From NCBI GenBank assembly GCA_015207585.1, contig JADEWQ010000016.1:1-64000 (forward strand): DNA of 64,000 nucleotides, read 5' to 3'. Origin of the DNA: Pleurocapsales cyanobacterium LEGE 06147 (GTDB lineage: Bacteria; Cyanobacteriota; Cyanobacteriia; Cyanobacteriales; Xenococcaceae). The notes under the pieces were generated by a model, which was not told where the DNA came from, searched no databases, and saw only the letters and a program-made list of their open reading frames with translations. Position numbers and translations under genes: made by a program. This document shows, in pieces, positions 29,016 through 38,839 of this stretch; the first letter of the stretch is position 1; each line of letters starts with the position of its first letter.

Positions 29016-29804
29016 TTAAAATTTTGCGCGACGGAATAGATGAGAGTGTTCTGGATGATAGAGACGAGAACGGGTTTTTGCTACCTTTTTTAAAGCCGGA
29101 CTGATTATATAAAGAGTTGTTCGTATCAATTGATGTTCTCGGGTAACTGCTGCCATTTTTTCTAAGGGAACTATCCAAATCTGCTCATCTTCCCAACCAA
29201 GGCGAAAACACACGGCTACTGGTGTATCGGCTGAATAGTGTTGCAGTAATTTTGCTTGAGCAACTTCAACATGACGGGCAGCTAAATAAAGACATAAACT
29301 AGCTTGATGGGCAGCTAGAGAAGCTAATTCTTCCGCTTCCGGTACAGCAGAAGCTTTGCCACTAACTCGCGTCAGAATAATTGTCTGGACTAGTTCTGGT
29401 AAGGTTAATTCGGTTCCCAGTTTAGCCGCAGCAGCTTGAAAAGCACTAATTCCCGGAATTAATTCAAAAGGAATCTCTGCTTCTGCTAATGCCTGAATTT
29501 GTTCGGCGATCGCACTGTAGAGACTGAGATCCCCAGAATGAAGGCGCACTACCGATCGCCTTGCCCTCACTCTGTCAATCATCAAAGGAATAATGTCTTC
29601 TAAGGTTTTATTTCCCGTAGGAATTAATTCGGCTTCGGGGCGAACTCCATGCAAAATTTGTTTTGGAACCAAAGAATCGGCATAGAAGATAGCATCAGCT
29701 TGAGAGAGGATCTTTTGGGCTTTAACGGTCAGTAAATCCGGATCGCCTGGTCCTGCACCAATTATATATACTGCGGGTTGGAGAGAGCAATCTTGAGAAT
29801 TCAT
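29016..29804 (-). CDS. cobM: precorrin-4 C11-methyltransferase
   Basis: 262 residues, tetrapyrrole methylase fold. The N-terminal VYIIGAGPGDPDLLTVKAQ is the SAM-binding glycine loop, and YADSLVPKQIL and VRLHSGDLSLYSAIAEQ are CobM/CbiF signatures. It methylates C11 of precorrin-4 (or cobalt-precorrin-4) in cobalamin synthesis. The start is 11 bp from the lgt stop, so lgt and cobM form an operon, an unusual pair. No cobalamin riboswitch is seen upstream of lgt. Confidence 0.9.
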   Translation of the reverse strand: MNSQDCSLQPAVYIIGAGPGDPDLLTVKAQKILSQADAIFYADSLVPKQILHGVRPEAELIPTGNKTLEDIIPLMIDRVRARRSVVRLHSGDLSLYSAIAEQIQALAEAEIPFELIPGISAFQAAAAKLGTELTLPELVQTIILTRVSGKASAVPEAEELASLAAHQASLCLYLAARHVEVAQAKLLQHYSADTPVAVCFRLGWEDEQIWIVPLEKMAAVTREHQLIRTTLYIISPALKKVAKTRSRLYHPEHSHLFRRAKF

Positions 29805-29815
29805 TATTAAATAAA

Positions 29816-30676
29816 TTAGCGATCTTTTATCCTATTACCAAATTTTTGCTGTGGCGAAACAACATCGGGAAGAGAACGTTTAAACCAATAAAGCCAAGCC
29901 AAACCTAATAATCCGAAAGCGATCGCACCCAAACTAACTATCTGGGCAATTCTGAGATAACCTAACATCAGGCTATCGGTTCGTAAAGCTTCGATCCAAA
30001 AGCGACCGATACTGTAAGCGATTAGATAAACAAAAGTCAAAGTGCCTACTTTCAGACGATCTTTATGCTTTAGTCCCCAGAAAAAAAGATATATCAGTAA
30101 GGCAAAGACAGCTAGATTCCAGAGAGACTCATAGAGAAAAGTAGGATGAAAATAATCGTAGTTCAAATATTCTGGAGGACGGTGAGTAGGCGGAATATAA
30201 AGTTTCCAAGGTAGGTCGGTCGGTCTGCCAAAAGCTTCTGAATTAAAAAAATTACCCCAACGTCCGATCGCTTGCCCTAACACTAAAGAAGGTACGACTA
30301 AATCGCTTAATTGCCAAAAAGAAACTCGGTTGAGGCGGGCAAATATAATTGCGGCGATCGCGCCGCCAATAATCGCTCCGTGAATGGCAATTCCACCTTT
30401 CCAAATAGCAATAATATCCTCTGGACGCTGTGCGTATTCTTGCCATTCAAATAAAACATAGTAAATTCTGGCACTGGGAATAGCGGCCAGTAACAGCCAA
30501 ATCGCCAAATCTCCCAGCAATTCCGGTTTGACACCACGCCGTTTTGCCAAATATTGAGACAGAGTAACCCCAATTAAGATTGCCAAAGCGATTAAAAGAC
30601 CATACCAACGAACGGTGATAGGACCAATTTCAAAAATAATCGGACCAGGGGATTGAAATTGAAAAGCCAATAGCAT
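29816..30676 (-). CDS. lgt: prolipoprotein diacylglyceryl transferase
   Basis: 286 residues with seven helices. Signature motifs are [12 protein letters not shown] near residue 95 and the Lgt signature [16 protein letters not shown] near 140-155; YGLLIALAI and the C-terminal [12 protein letters not shown] follow the family. It transfers diacylglycerol from phosphatidylglycerol to the lipobox Cys of prelipoproteins, for example the lipoprotein at 15088. First gene of the lgt-cobM unit. Confidence 0.93.
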   Translation of the reverse strand: MLLAFQFQSPGPIIFEIGPITVRWYGLLIALAILIGVTLSQYLAKRRGVKPELLGDLAIWLLLAAIPSARIYYVLFEWQEYAQRPEDIIAIWKGGIAIHGAIIGGAIAAIIFARLNRVSFWQLSDLVVPSLVLGQAIGRWGNFFNSEAFGRPTDLPWKLYIPPTHRPPEYLNYDYFHPTFLYESLWNLAVFALLIYLFFWGLKHKDRLKVGTLTFVYLIAYSIGRFWIEALRTDSLMLGYLRIAQIVSLGAIAFGLLGLAWLYWFKRSLPDVVSPQQKFGNRIKDR

Positions 30677-30791
30677 AATTCGGTAATGGGAAATCGAGAA
30701 TGGGGAAGTTTACCTTTTACCTCTATCAGCTTACACATTTGTCGGTCTTTTTAGTTAGGAAAACACAATTGCTCGACTGGGATATTGTTAC

Positions 30792-32315
30792 TTAAAGGCG
30801 GCGATTGCTGGGCATTTTTTCTATATCTTCGACTATTTCTGACACAAACACATCGTCGCGATGGTGTTCGTCAAAAGAACCTTCTGGTTCCTTAAGGAAA
30901 AAGGCGCACAAAAAAGCAACAATAAAGGCTGCCACTCCCAAAGTTTGGAAGAAAATGCGATTGCCCGTACCGCCCTCAGGTAATATGCTGAACAAAGTTA
31001 AATAAGCTACTGCCCCAACATTTCCATAAGCACCGACATTACCAGCTATTTGTCCGGTAACCCGCTTTTTGATCAGAGGAACGATCGCATAGGTAGAACC
31101 TTCACCCGCTTGAACGAAGAAGGAACAAGTCATTACTAGTAAGACAGCAGCAGGCAACAACCAAGCCCCCGTTACCGTACTCAAGAACATATAGGTAATT
31201 CCCATGCAACCTGTCAGCAATGTCATCGTCCATTTACGACTACCCAATCGATCGGAAATCAAACCCCCACCCGGACGGGCAACTAAGTTCATGAAGGCAT
31301 AGCTAGCTGCAATCATTCCGGCAGCTTGTCTACCAAGTCCGAAACTTAACTCGAAAAAAGCCGGTAGCATAGATACAACGGCTAATTCCGAACCAAAGTT
31401 GACGACATAAGTCAATTCTAAAATTGCTACCTGGGAAAATTTATAACGGTCTTGGGCAGGATAGTGCTTTTTACCTGTAAGCAAATCTTGATTGACATGC
31501 CAGGCTTTATAAGCTTGGAATAAGTATAAGCCGACGAGTAGTGCCCAGATAATATACAGTTGAGTTGAATTAAGATACTCTACTTCCCACAAACGCCAGG
31601 CAAGAACCCCTAAAATTCCCACCAGGGGAATATTCATAAGCATCAAAAACCAGAAGTCGCCCTTGCTAGTTACTTCAATTGCGCCGTGACGCTCGGGCTT
31701 TTTGTAAACCTTACCTGGGGGAGTATCCTGGACATTAAAGTAGTAAATTACTCCGTAAATAGCAGCAACAATTCCTGTGAGGGCGATCGCCAAACGCCAG
31801 TTGAAAACATTGCCAGCACCAAAAGAGAGAGTAGCAGCTATAGTAGGCAAGGTAAAAGCTGCGGCAGCAGAACCAAAGTTCCCCCAGCCACCGTAGATCC
31901 CTTCGGCTAAACCAATTTCTTTGGGAGGAAACCATTCAGCAACCATCCGAATTCCGATTACGAAACCCGCACCGACAATACTTAGTGCCAAGCGGCTAAT
32001 TACTAACTGATTGAAGTTTTGGGCTAGGGCAAAAGCAATACAGGGAATGGCGGCATAAATCAGCAGCAGGGAATAAGTTACTCTCGGACCATATTTGTCC
32101 AAGACCATTCCGATAATAATACGGGCAGGAACAGTAAGAGCAACGTTACAAATAGCAAGAGTTCTCAGTTGAGGGGTATCTAAACCTAAATCTTCCTGTA
32201 GTGCTGTGGCGAGGGGAGCTAAATTAAACCACACCACAAACGAAATAAAGAAGGCGAACCAAGTCATGTGTAGAATTTTGTACCTACCCCGAAATGACCA
32301 TAATTGTCCGAGCAT
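30792..32315 (-). CDS. nrtP: nitrate/nitrite permease, MFS NNP family (NrtP-like)
   Basis: 507 residues, twelve helices. Both nitrate-signature glycine motifs of the NNP family are present: GGWGNFGSAAAAF near residue 145 and GNVGAYGNVGAVAYL near 430. NrtP is the high-affinity nitrate/nitrite permease used by many marine and some freshwater cyanobacteria instead of the ABC system NrtABCD. It lies 130 bp downstream of nirA on the same strand, forming the nitrate-assimilation unit nirA-nrtP. narB is not in the window. Confidence 0.9.
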   Translation of the reverse strand: MLGQLWSFRGRYKILHMTWFAFFISFVVWFNLAPLATALQEDLGLDTPQLRTLAICNVALTVPARIIIGMVLDKYGPRVTYSLLLIYAAIPCIAFALAQNFNQLVISRLALSIVGAGFVIGIRMVAEWFPPKEIGLAEGIYGGWGNFGSAAAAFTLPTIAATLSFGAGNVFNWRLAIALTGIVAAIYGVIYYFNVQDTPPGKVYKKPERHGAIEVTSKGDFWFLMLMNIPLVGILGVLAWRLWEVEYLNSTQLYIIWALLVGLYLFQAYKAWHVNQDLLTGKKHYPAQDRYKFSQVAILELTYVVNFGSELAVVSMLPAFFELSFGLGRQAAGMIAASYAFMNLVARPGGGLISDRLGSRKWTMTLLTGCMGITYMFLSTVTGAWLLPAAVLLVMTCSFFVQAGEGSTYAIVPLIKKRVTGQIAGNVGAYGNVGAVAYLTLFSILPEGGTGNRIFFQTLGVAAFIVAFLCAFFLKEPEGSFDEHHRDDVFVSEIVEDIEKMPSNRRL

Positions 32316-32445
32316 TGGTTAGTCTCCTCCAAATAGTCGATTGTGTCGCAATAGGGTTAAAAAGGGCATACGAGTCTGAACAATCGCTCCTGCGATCGCT
32401 TATCGATCGGGTTCTAAATTTGCCAAAAAAGTTATGTTCTGTCTT

Positions 32446-34002
32446 TTATTTAGGACGAGCGTTGAAGTGTTCGATCGTCAAGTCCCGCAATACTTGTTTG
32501 AGTTCGTCGCAAGGAATCTTTTTCATTACTTCTTTGCCCAACCGAGCATCTTTACCTACTTTACCTCCCATCCAAATGTCTACGGCTTCGACAACTTTGC
32601 CATCTTTGCGGGTTTTTGTGCCGATCAAGCCAATATCAGCGACCTGCGGTTGACCGCAAGAATTTGGGCAACCCGTCCAGTGAATTCGTACGGGTTTAGG
32701 GGTATCTAGTTCTGCTTCTAGTTCTTTAATCATTGCCAAAGCCCGATTTTTGGTTTCGATAATGGCGTAACCGCAGAATTCACTACCCGTACAAGAGACT
32801 AATGCTCGTTGCAATGGTTCTGGGTCGATAGGAAAGCGTTCTCGAAGCAACGGTTCTTCTAAGAATGTTTCTAAGCGGGTATCGGGAATATTGGGAATAA
32901 TTAGATTTTGCTCGACAGTAAGTCGGATTTCTCCACTACCATAGACTTCTGCCATACGAGCAAGCTCGAACATTTCCTCCGCATACAAGCGACCGACCGG
33001 AACGTGTAGACCGACATAATTTAATCCCGGTTGCTTTTGGCGATAAACACCGATATGGTCGCGCTTTTCCCAATCGATTTCATCTTTAGCTGCCGCTGGT
33101 TCTAGCGGATGCCCCAGTTGTTTTTCGACTTCCGCCCGAAACTTTTCAATTCCCCATGCTTCAATCAAATGCATTAGCCGACACTTCGAGCGATTGGCTC
33201 TCGGTCCGTTATCGTTATAGACAATTAACATTGCCTCGGCAAGAGGAACGACATCTTTAGGCTCGATCCAAGCATTGAGGGGAATCGCCGAGACGTACTG
33301 TTTGGGGGCAAAGAAACCACCAACGATAATATTAAATCCTATTTTGCCGTCTTTATAGGCGGGAAGATAACCGAGGTCGTTGATTTCAGCATGAACGGAG
33401 TTGTCTCGTCCCCCAGCGACGGCGATATTAAATTTCCGTGGTAGATTGCTTAAAGCCAGATTTCCTTCACCGTTATTAGTGATTACGTCCTGGAGGTTGC
33501 GCACCAAACCCCTTGTATCGATTAATTCATCTGCATTCAATCCCGCCACAGGCGAACCAGTTATATTGCGCACGTTGTCCATGCCTGACTGAACGCTGGT
33601 TAAACCTGCTTGACGCAACTGGTCGAAGATAGCAGGTATATCCTCAATTCGAATGCCTCGCAGTTGAAAATTTTGTCTGGTAGTAATATCGGCATTACCT
33701 CGATCTTGAAATCCTGCACCCTGTCCATAACGCTGTACGATATTTGCCAATACTCGCATTTGACCGCTAGTCAAAATACCGTTTGGTATTCGCATCCGCA
33801 GCATAAATTTGCCAGGGGTAACCGTGCGATAGAAAAAACCGAGCCATTTAAGTCCGTAATGAAGGTCAAACTCGTTCTTTTCCTCTAGGGCTTCCCAACC
33901 CATCTGAGCCAATTGCTCTAGTTCTTGCTTGAGTAATAGAGGATGTTTTTGAGCTTTAGCTTTTTCAACGGGGTTAAGTTTGGTTTCAGGAGTTGTCACC
34001 AT
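32446..34002 (-). CDS. nirA: ferredoxin-nitrite reductase
   Basis: 518 residues with siroheme/[4Fe-4S] ligands in SCTGSEFCGYA and GCPNSCGQPQ (about residues 390-440), and duplicated nitrite/sulfite reductase half-domains (for example residues 80-150 and 330-385). It reduces nitrite to ammonium with electrons from photosynthetic ferredoxin. The N-terminal MVTTPETKLNP is typical. Start ATG 34002 has GGAG upstream on the minus strand. An NtcA-dependent promoter sits about 115 bp upstream. Confidence 0.95.
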   Translation of the reverse strand: MVTTPETKLNPVEKAKAQKHPLLLKQELEQLAQMGWEALEEKNEFDLHYGLKWLGFFYRTVTPGKFMLRMRIPNGILTSGQMRVLANIVQRYGQGAGFQDRGNADITTRQNFQLRGIRIEDIPAIFDQLRQAGLTSVQSGMDNVRNITGSPVAGLNADELIDTRGLVRNLQDVITNNGEGNLALSNLPRKFNIAVAGGRDNSVHAEINDLGYLPAYKDGKIGFNIIVGGFFAPKQYVSAIPLNAWIEPKDVVPLAEAMLIVYNDNGPRANRSKCRLMHLIEAWGIEKFRAEVEKQLGHPLEPAAAKDEIDWEKRDHIGVYRQKQPGLNYVGLHVPVGRLYAEEMFELARMAEVYGSGEIRLTVEQNLIIPNIPDTRLETFLEEPLLRERFPIDPEPLQRALVSCTGSEFCGYAIIETKNRALAMIKELEAELDTPKPVRIHWTGCPNSCGQPQVADIGLIGTKTRKDGKVVEAVDIWMGGKVGKDARLGKEVMKKIPCDELKQVLRDLTIEHFNARPK

Positions 34003-34117
34003 AAATTAAATCTCCTGGAGATTTGGAATTTTAATAATTAAATAGGTAGCGAGTAGATTTTTAAATTGATTTAAAAATCTTTTTTTAGTATTTAATTCAG
34101 AGAAGTTTCTAATAGCC

Positions 34118-34160
34118 AGATTAGTTAAATGAAATATTCAATTCTGTAGAAATAATCACA
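34118..34160 (-). promoter_or_regulatory. NtcA-activated promoter of nirA-nrtP
   Basis: On the minus strand TGTGATTATTTCTACA at 34145-34160 fits the NtcA palindrome (GTA-N8-TAC, here GTG-N8-TAC) with the TGT-N10-ACA core. After 21 bp comes TAATCT (34118-34123), matching the -10 form TAN3T. Spacing is that of class II NtcA promoters. It predicts induction of nirA and nrtP when nitrogen is limiting (2-oxoglutarate high). Confidence 0.75.
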
Positions 34161-34312
34161 AAAATACTCGGTAGATCCAAAAAAATGCCGAATCCTTATA
34201 AATCTATAAATAGATAGATTTACGAGTATGAAATATCTTTTTAAGATTATTAGTTGATAACTGAAAATTGACTACTAATGATTGATTATGATGGTGATCG
34301 TCTTATAGCGAT

Positions 34313-34336
34313 CTCGCGCAGCGAGTGCTGCCGCAC
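34313..34336 (+). repeat. 24-bp hairpin repeat, intergenic copy
   Basis: CTCGC, loop GCA, GCGAG, then TGCTGCCGCAC, following GCGAT. The right flank reads CAC instead of CGC, so the original HIP1 site has one mismatch or mutated later. It lies between the nirA promoter and the response-regulator relic. Confidence 0.85.
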
Positions 34337-34424
34337 CACGCCACCAAATAATTGTTTAATAGCTTTGATAAATTTCTCTTTGAAAATGAGACGGTTGCGA
34401 GCGAACATCTTTGAGCTTTCCCTA

Positions 34425-34694
34425 CTACTCCGGAACATTTAGGCGGCGATATTCCATCCCGTAAATAGTTTCAATCCAATTTGGTTCACCGACGCTCCGA
34501 AGTCGCTGTCGTAATACCAATTCGCAATTCAGATTGTATCTAGGTTTTAAGGTTTGCATCTGTTGCTTGATTTTAGCGAATTGGTATAAATGACATGGAT
34601 CTGTAAATCAAGCGATACTCAGGATATCTTCTTGCCATTGAGGCGATCGCCTTCTTAACGCCTGCACTCGTGCTAATAGCTCTATCAGGTCAAA
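34425..34694 (-). pseudogene. relic of an OmpR-family response regulator
   Basis: Minus-strand fragments: FDLIELLARVQALRRRS from 34694 (end of the receiver domain and linker), and, after decayed sequence, LVLRQRLRSVGEPNWIETIY followed by GMEYRRLN and a TAG stop at 34425 (end of the winged-helix DNA-binding domain). Most of the two domains between and before these pieces is gone. No sensor kinase is adjacent. Confidence 0.65.
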
Positions 34695-34977
34695 ATAAAT
34701 TTATGTATCTGCGATCGCTTAGTGGAACTTGAATCGAAGCAAATAAAAAAAGAATTCTATTTGACTTTTGGTGTAGCGATCGCTACATAGTCGCTCGGAT
34801 TGCTCTATCAATGGTTAGAACTATGTCAATTGTCACTTTTCGAACACATTTGCTTTGGACACTAGAAGAAGAAACAACTTCTTTCTAAGATCTTGTAGCA
34901 GCCTGAAATAAAAAAACCACGCACGAGAGTTAGAAGAACAGAAAGTATAAATAAGATTCTTTTGATGAGGAAACGCT

Positions 34978-36121
34978 ATGAGCGAAAACAACAAAATTAA
35001 CGAACATAGCAAAGATAGAAATTTAGAAACATTTCGCCAAGATCCTGGCGAGTATCTCACTACTAATCAGGGAACGCGCATCGATGACACGGATAATTCC
35101 CTGAGTGTAGGAGAACGGGGTCCTATGTTGATGGAAGATTTTCACTTCCGGGAAAAGATGACCCACTTCGATCACGAGCGCATCCCAGAACGAGTTGTCC
35201 ATGCGCGTGGCTCGGGTGCCCATGGCTATTTCCAAGTTTACGAGTCAATGGCAGAGTATACTAAGGCAAAATTCCTACAAGATCCTTCTGTAAAAACGCC
35301 TGTATTTGTTCGTTTCTCTACCGTAGTTGGTTTTCGTGGCTCTGCCGATACGGTGCGGGATGTGCGTGGTTTCGCTACAAAATTTTACACGAGCGTCTCA
35401 CTTTGAGTTGGGGAAAGTAGAAAACAAAGAAATCCGAAAACGGATGGTCGATCTTTTCAACCACGTCGACCATGAATTAGCAAAACGCTTTGCTAGAGGA
35501 ATTGGCGTTCCCGAGCCTACGGAAGAGGTTGTTAAAAACCACGGACGCAGTTCTCCCGGACTCAGCATGGAAAACACGGTCAAGGATACGGTAAAAAGCC
35601 GCCGCATTGCAATTCTGGCAGCCGACGGATTCGATCGCTCTGAGTTGATGGAGATAAAGCAGGCATTACAGAATGCTGGAGCCAATGCCAAGGTAGTATC
35701 GAAATTTGGCGGTACGATCCGGAGTGAGGACGGTGAAGAAGTAGAGGTTGATAAAACATTTTTGACAAGCGGCTCGATCGTGTACGATGCCGTCTACGTT
35801 CCCGGCGGTCAGCAGAGCATTGAAACACTGAAAATGCAAGGAGATGTCATTCATTTCATTAATGAAGCCTTCAGACATGGTAAAGCGAGAGATTCGCTCC
35901 TTGCAGTCGCGATCGCTGCTATGGGTGAAGGAGTCGATCTCCTGACCGCATCTAATATTGCTGGTGTCGAACTAGCAGACCAAAATGGACAGATGGCATC
36001 GGATAAGGGTGTAATCACGACCCGTCATGGCTCGATTGACAATGTCAGCCAAGAATTTATTCGGGCGATCGCCCAGCACCGTCATTGGAATAGGGAGCAA
36101 AAAGAGCGAGTACCAGCATAA
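34978..36121 (+). pseudogene. katE: large-subunit (HPII-type) catalase with core deleted and frame lost
   Basis: The first part (34978-35406) is a catalase N-terminus: [20 protein letters not shown], the [21 protein letters not shown] distal His region and FATKFYT. At about 35392-35400 the text jumps, in another frame, to [20 protein letters not shown], a late-catalase segment. The flavodoxin-like DJ-1/PfpI C-terminal domain follows (RRIAILAADGFDRSEL to FIRAIAQHRHW). Some 330-350 residues containing the proximal heme Tyr are missing and the frame is shifted. No active catalase can be made. The downstream frame (to 36121) could still give a free DJ-1-like domain if an internal start is used. 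Confidence 0.85.
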
Positions 36122-36152
36122 TTGTCTAGTACTGAGATTTTATGGAGGCTGA

Positions 36153-37187
36153 CTATTCTTCGTCAGCCTCTATAAGCGATCCTTCAGTAGAGATTGATAA
36201 TTGCTCTAAAGTATCCCAAACTACTTGTAAAAGAGTGTCTAAGCCAGTACGAGCCACGGCAGAAATTTTCAAAATGGGGTCGGAGGTAAGCTGTTTTAGT
36301 TCGGCACTAATATTTTCTGCAATTTCTGGCTCTACTGCATCGATCTTGTTGAGGGCGATAATTTGCAGACGTTCTGTCAATCTTCGATCGTAAGCGGCTA
36401 ACTCTGCCCGAATCGTTCGATAATCGGCAATGGGATCGGCAGCAGTGAGATCGATTAGATGTAAAAGCAGGCGAGTTCTTTCGATGTGTCGCAAAAACTC
36501 GTGCCCGAGACCTATCCCCTTAGACGCTCCTTCAATCAAACCGGGAATATCGGCAAAGACAGTACCATCTCCGGTCGGTTTGCGTACTACTCCCAAATTA
36601 GGTACGAGGGTAGTAAACGGATAGTCGGCAATTTTGGGACGGGCAGAAGAAATAGCAGAAATTAAGGTAGATTTACCCGCATTAGGTAAACCGATAATTC
36701 CTACTTCTGCCAATAACTTTAACTCCAAACGCAAACGCCGTTGTTCTCCAGGCAATCCAGGTAAAGCATATTCTGGGGCGCGATTGCTGTTGCTCAAAAA
36801 ATGCTTGTTGCCTAAACCTCCTTTTCCTCCCTGCGCGACGCAGAGAGTTTGTCCTTGAGATACTAAATCTCCCAATTGTTCTCCGGTATCGGCATCGTAG
36901 ACAACTGTACCGCAGGGAACTTCGATTAGGCGATCGCTACCCGCCGCCCCCGTGCGATTATTCGGTCCCCCTCTTTTGCCGTCTTCTGCTTTGAAATGAC
37001 GTGCATATTTAAAATCCAACAGAGTTTGTAGATTTTCTACGGCGACTAAGATTATCGAACCGCCTCTTCCTCCATTACCGCCAGCAGGACCCCCGGCAGG
37101 GACATATTTTTCCCGCCGAAAAGCGACGATGCCATCACCGCCTTTACCTGCTTCTACTTCAATTTCTGCCAGATCGATAAATTGCAT
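36153..37187 (-). CDS. obgE: GTPase ObgE/CgtA
   Basis: 344 residues. A glycine-rich Obg fold (residues 1-158, [13 protein letters not shown] and GRGG-type turns) is followed by a G domain with G1 GLPNAGKST near 165, G3 [10 protein letters not shown] near 212 and G4 NKID near 283. Essential GTPase in late 50S ribosome assembly and stress control. The C-terminal OCT region is short, as in many cyanobacteria. Start ATG at 37187 follows a spacer of repeats rich in AATTGATAATTG. Confidence 0.95.
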   Translation of the reverse strand: MQFIDLAEIEVEAGKGGDGIVAFRREKYVPAGGPAGGNGGRGGSIILVAVENLQTLLDFKYARHFKAEDGKRGGPNNRTGAAGSDRLIEVPCGTVVYDADTGEQLGDLVSQGQTLCVAQGGKGGLGNKHFLSNSNRAPEYALPGLPGEQRRLRLELKLLAEVGIIGLPNAGKSTLISAISSARPKIADYPFTTLVPNLGVVRKPTGDGTVFADIPGLIEGASKGIGLGHEFLRHIERTRLLLHLIDLTAADPIADYRTIRAELAAYDRRLTERLQIIALNKIDAVEPEIAENISAELKQLTSDPILKISAVARTGLDTLLQVVWDTLEQLSISTEGSLIEADEE

Positions 37188-37339
37188 AAATAATTGATAA
37201 TTGATAATTACTTTTTTACTTCTGACTCCCGACCCCTAACAGGGAGATAGGGAAATCGGGAGATAGGGGATTGGGGGAAAAATCTCCCCATTTCTCCAAT
37301 TCCCCAATCCCCAATGGTGAAGCTTCTGACTACTGACTC

Positions 37340-38029
37340 CTAAATATATTCCGAGACATCTTCTTGACACTCATCAGCTAAATAAGACAGAGAACGAAAG
37401 CGTAAGCTAACTAATTGCTCGTAAAGAGGATTGAGCTTGCAAAGGGGAGGAATATGAGCTATTTTACGACCGAACAGGTTAATATCCCGTTCAAAAGGGC
37501 ATTGGGCAGGAATTACTTTACAAATAAAACGTGCTAGTCGGGGATCTTGAACTTCCATGCCATCGAGCCAGGTTTTAACGGGTTGTAGTACATTCGGATG
37601 AGGCTCGGTTTCTGCAATGGTTGCATCAGAAGTAGTTGCACCTGCGATTGGCGTTGCTTCAGCTTCGTAAAGAGTACTTTCTAGGGATTTTAGTGCTTCT
37701 ACTTCAATTTCTAAGGCATCACTGTATTCGTGCAGTAGATCGAACTCAGGCTTAGAATATACGCCATCGGCTACTGCTACCAACACTGCCGTGCGCAAAA
37801 AGTTTTCTGCGGTTTTTTTGTCCTTTCCTAAAATATTAGCCAATTCTTTTGCCGAAATTGGGTCTAGGCGATCTACACGATCGATACAAGCTATTTCCCT
37901 AGTAAGTTGAGCAATTAACTCTTGTTCTTCGGGAGCGTAATGACCGTCAGCCAAAGCGATCGAATATAAACCTCTCAACCAGGCAGTAATTTGGCTGTCG
38001 GTGTAGGAAGGTTGTGCAATACTGGTCAT
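37340..38029 (-). CDS. TerB-like plus Mo-nitro_C domain protein
   Basis: 229 residues. The N-terminal ~130 residues have a TerB-like helical pattern (two copies of AxADGxYxxxE: ALADGHYAPEEQ near 26, AVADGVYSKPEF near 92). The C-terminal ~75 residues, from FICKVIPAQCPFERDINLFG to RSLSYLADECQEDVSEY, match the Mo-dependent nitrogenase C-terminal family (Mo-nitro_C), a cyanobacterial domain misnamed by association and found in non-fixing species too. No nitrogenase gene is near. Role unknown. Confidence 0.82.
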   Translation of the reverse strand: MTSIAQPSYTDSQITAWLRGLYSIALADGHYAPEEQELIAQLTREIACIDRVDRLDPISAKELANILGKDKKTAENFLRTAVLVAVADGVYSKPEFDLLHEYSDALEIEVEALKSLESTLYEAEATPIAGATTSDATIAETEPHPNVLQPVKTWLDGMEVQDPRLARFICKVIPAQCPFERDINLFGRKIAHIPPLCKLNPLYEQLVSLRFRSLSYLADECQEDVSEYI

Positions 38030-38131
38030 AAAAATTTAAGTCAGTAGACAACTACTCTTGCTTTCTAACTATATATCTCTATCTATATAGTAGATCTTAC
38101 CTATAGTTCCCCGCTTAACGACAAAAAGTAA

Positions 38132-38839
38132 TCAGTAATACCTAGAGCGATCGCTCTTAAAAGAAGTAGCCCTGGCAACAACAGCAACTCCACAAACTTT
38201 TATACCTCGCTCGCGCAAAACTCTAGCTGCTTCCTCGACTGTAGTTCCAGTAGTGTAAATATCGTCTAACAATAAAACTGGCGATCTCGCGGAGCGAGTG
38301 CTGCCGCACCGCGGTGGCTGCTGCTGCCAAATTTTACCGACTGCGAAAGCGTACTTGAGATTTTGCTGTCTTCGTTCGGGATCGAGACCAAACATGGTTT
38401 CGGTATCCCGCACTCTGACCAAACCTTGCGGCTGTAAAGAGTAACCCGTTCTCTGACAAAAACTCCGCGCGATCGTTTCCGCTTGATTAAAACCTCTTGC
38501 TTTTAACCGTTCTCGATGGAGGGGGATGGGTACTACTGTCAATTTGCGGGTCTTTTTGCTAACAGAATCGCTCAACCAAGTATTACCCAGCCACTGACCC
38601 AATAGCATGCCCAATTGGGGTTGATTTTTGTATTTTAGAGTAGCGATCGCTTGTTTTAATTTATTGTCGTAAACTCCCCAGGCAAATAGAGGTAAGTTTC
38701 CTCGCCACAAATGACTGGGGTTGGTTAACTGACAACTTTCTAGTTGTTTTTGGCAGTAGACACAAACAATATTTTCTGCCGGACGTTTACACAGAGGACA
38801 GGGAGATTGAAGAAAAACGGAAAGTAAACTTTTGAACAT
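38132..38839 (-). CDS. comF: ComF-family phosphoribosyltransferase, with 8-residue repeat insertion
   Basis: 235 residues. An N-terminal zinc finger (CPLCKRP...CVYCQKQL) is followed by a type I PRTase fold with VVPIPLHRERLKARGFNQAE near 118 and the PRPP loop VLLLDDIYTTGTT near 190. Members act in DNA uptake or are annotated as amidophosphoribosyltransferase-like. Just before the PRPP loop the text [17 protein letters not shown] contains eight residues encoded by the dispersed repeat at 38286-38309; without it the text would be PPRSPVLLL. A 1-bp spacing links it to the downstream DUF1816 gene, so they form an operon. Confidence 0.88.
   Translation of the reverse strand: MFKSLLSVFLQSPCPLCKRPAENIVCVYCQKQLESCQLTNPSHLWRGNLPLFAWGVYDNKLKQAIATLKYKNQPQLGMLLGQWLGNTWLSDSVSKKTRKLTVVPIPLHRERLKARGFNQAETIARSFCQRTGYSLQPQGLVRVRDTETMFGLDPERRQQNLKYAFAVGKIWQQQPPRCGSTRSARSPVLLLDDIYTTGTTVEEAARVLRERGIKVCGVAVVARATSFKSDRSRYY
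38286..38309 (+). repeat. 24-bp hairpin repeat inside comF, in a HIP1 site
   Basis: Same core as at 11492, identical in all 24 bases, but oriented antisense to the gene. Flanks GGCGAT and CGCGG; excision restores GGCGATCGCGG. It keeps the frame and encodes CGSTRSAR within ComF. Confidence 0.9.
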
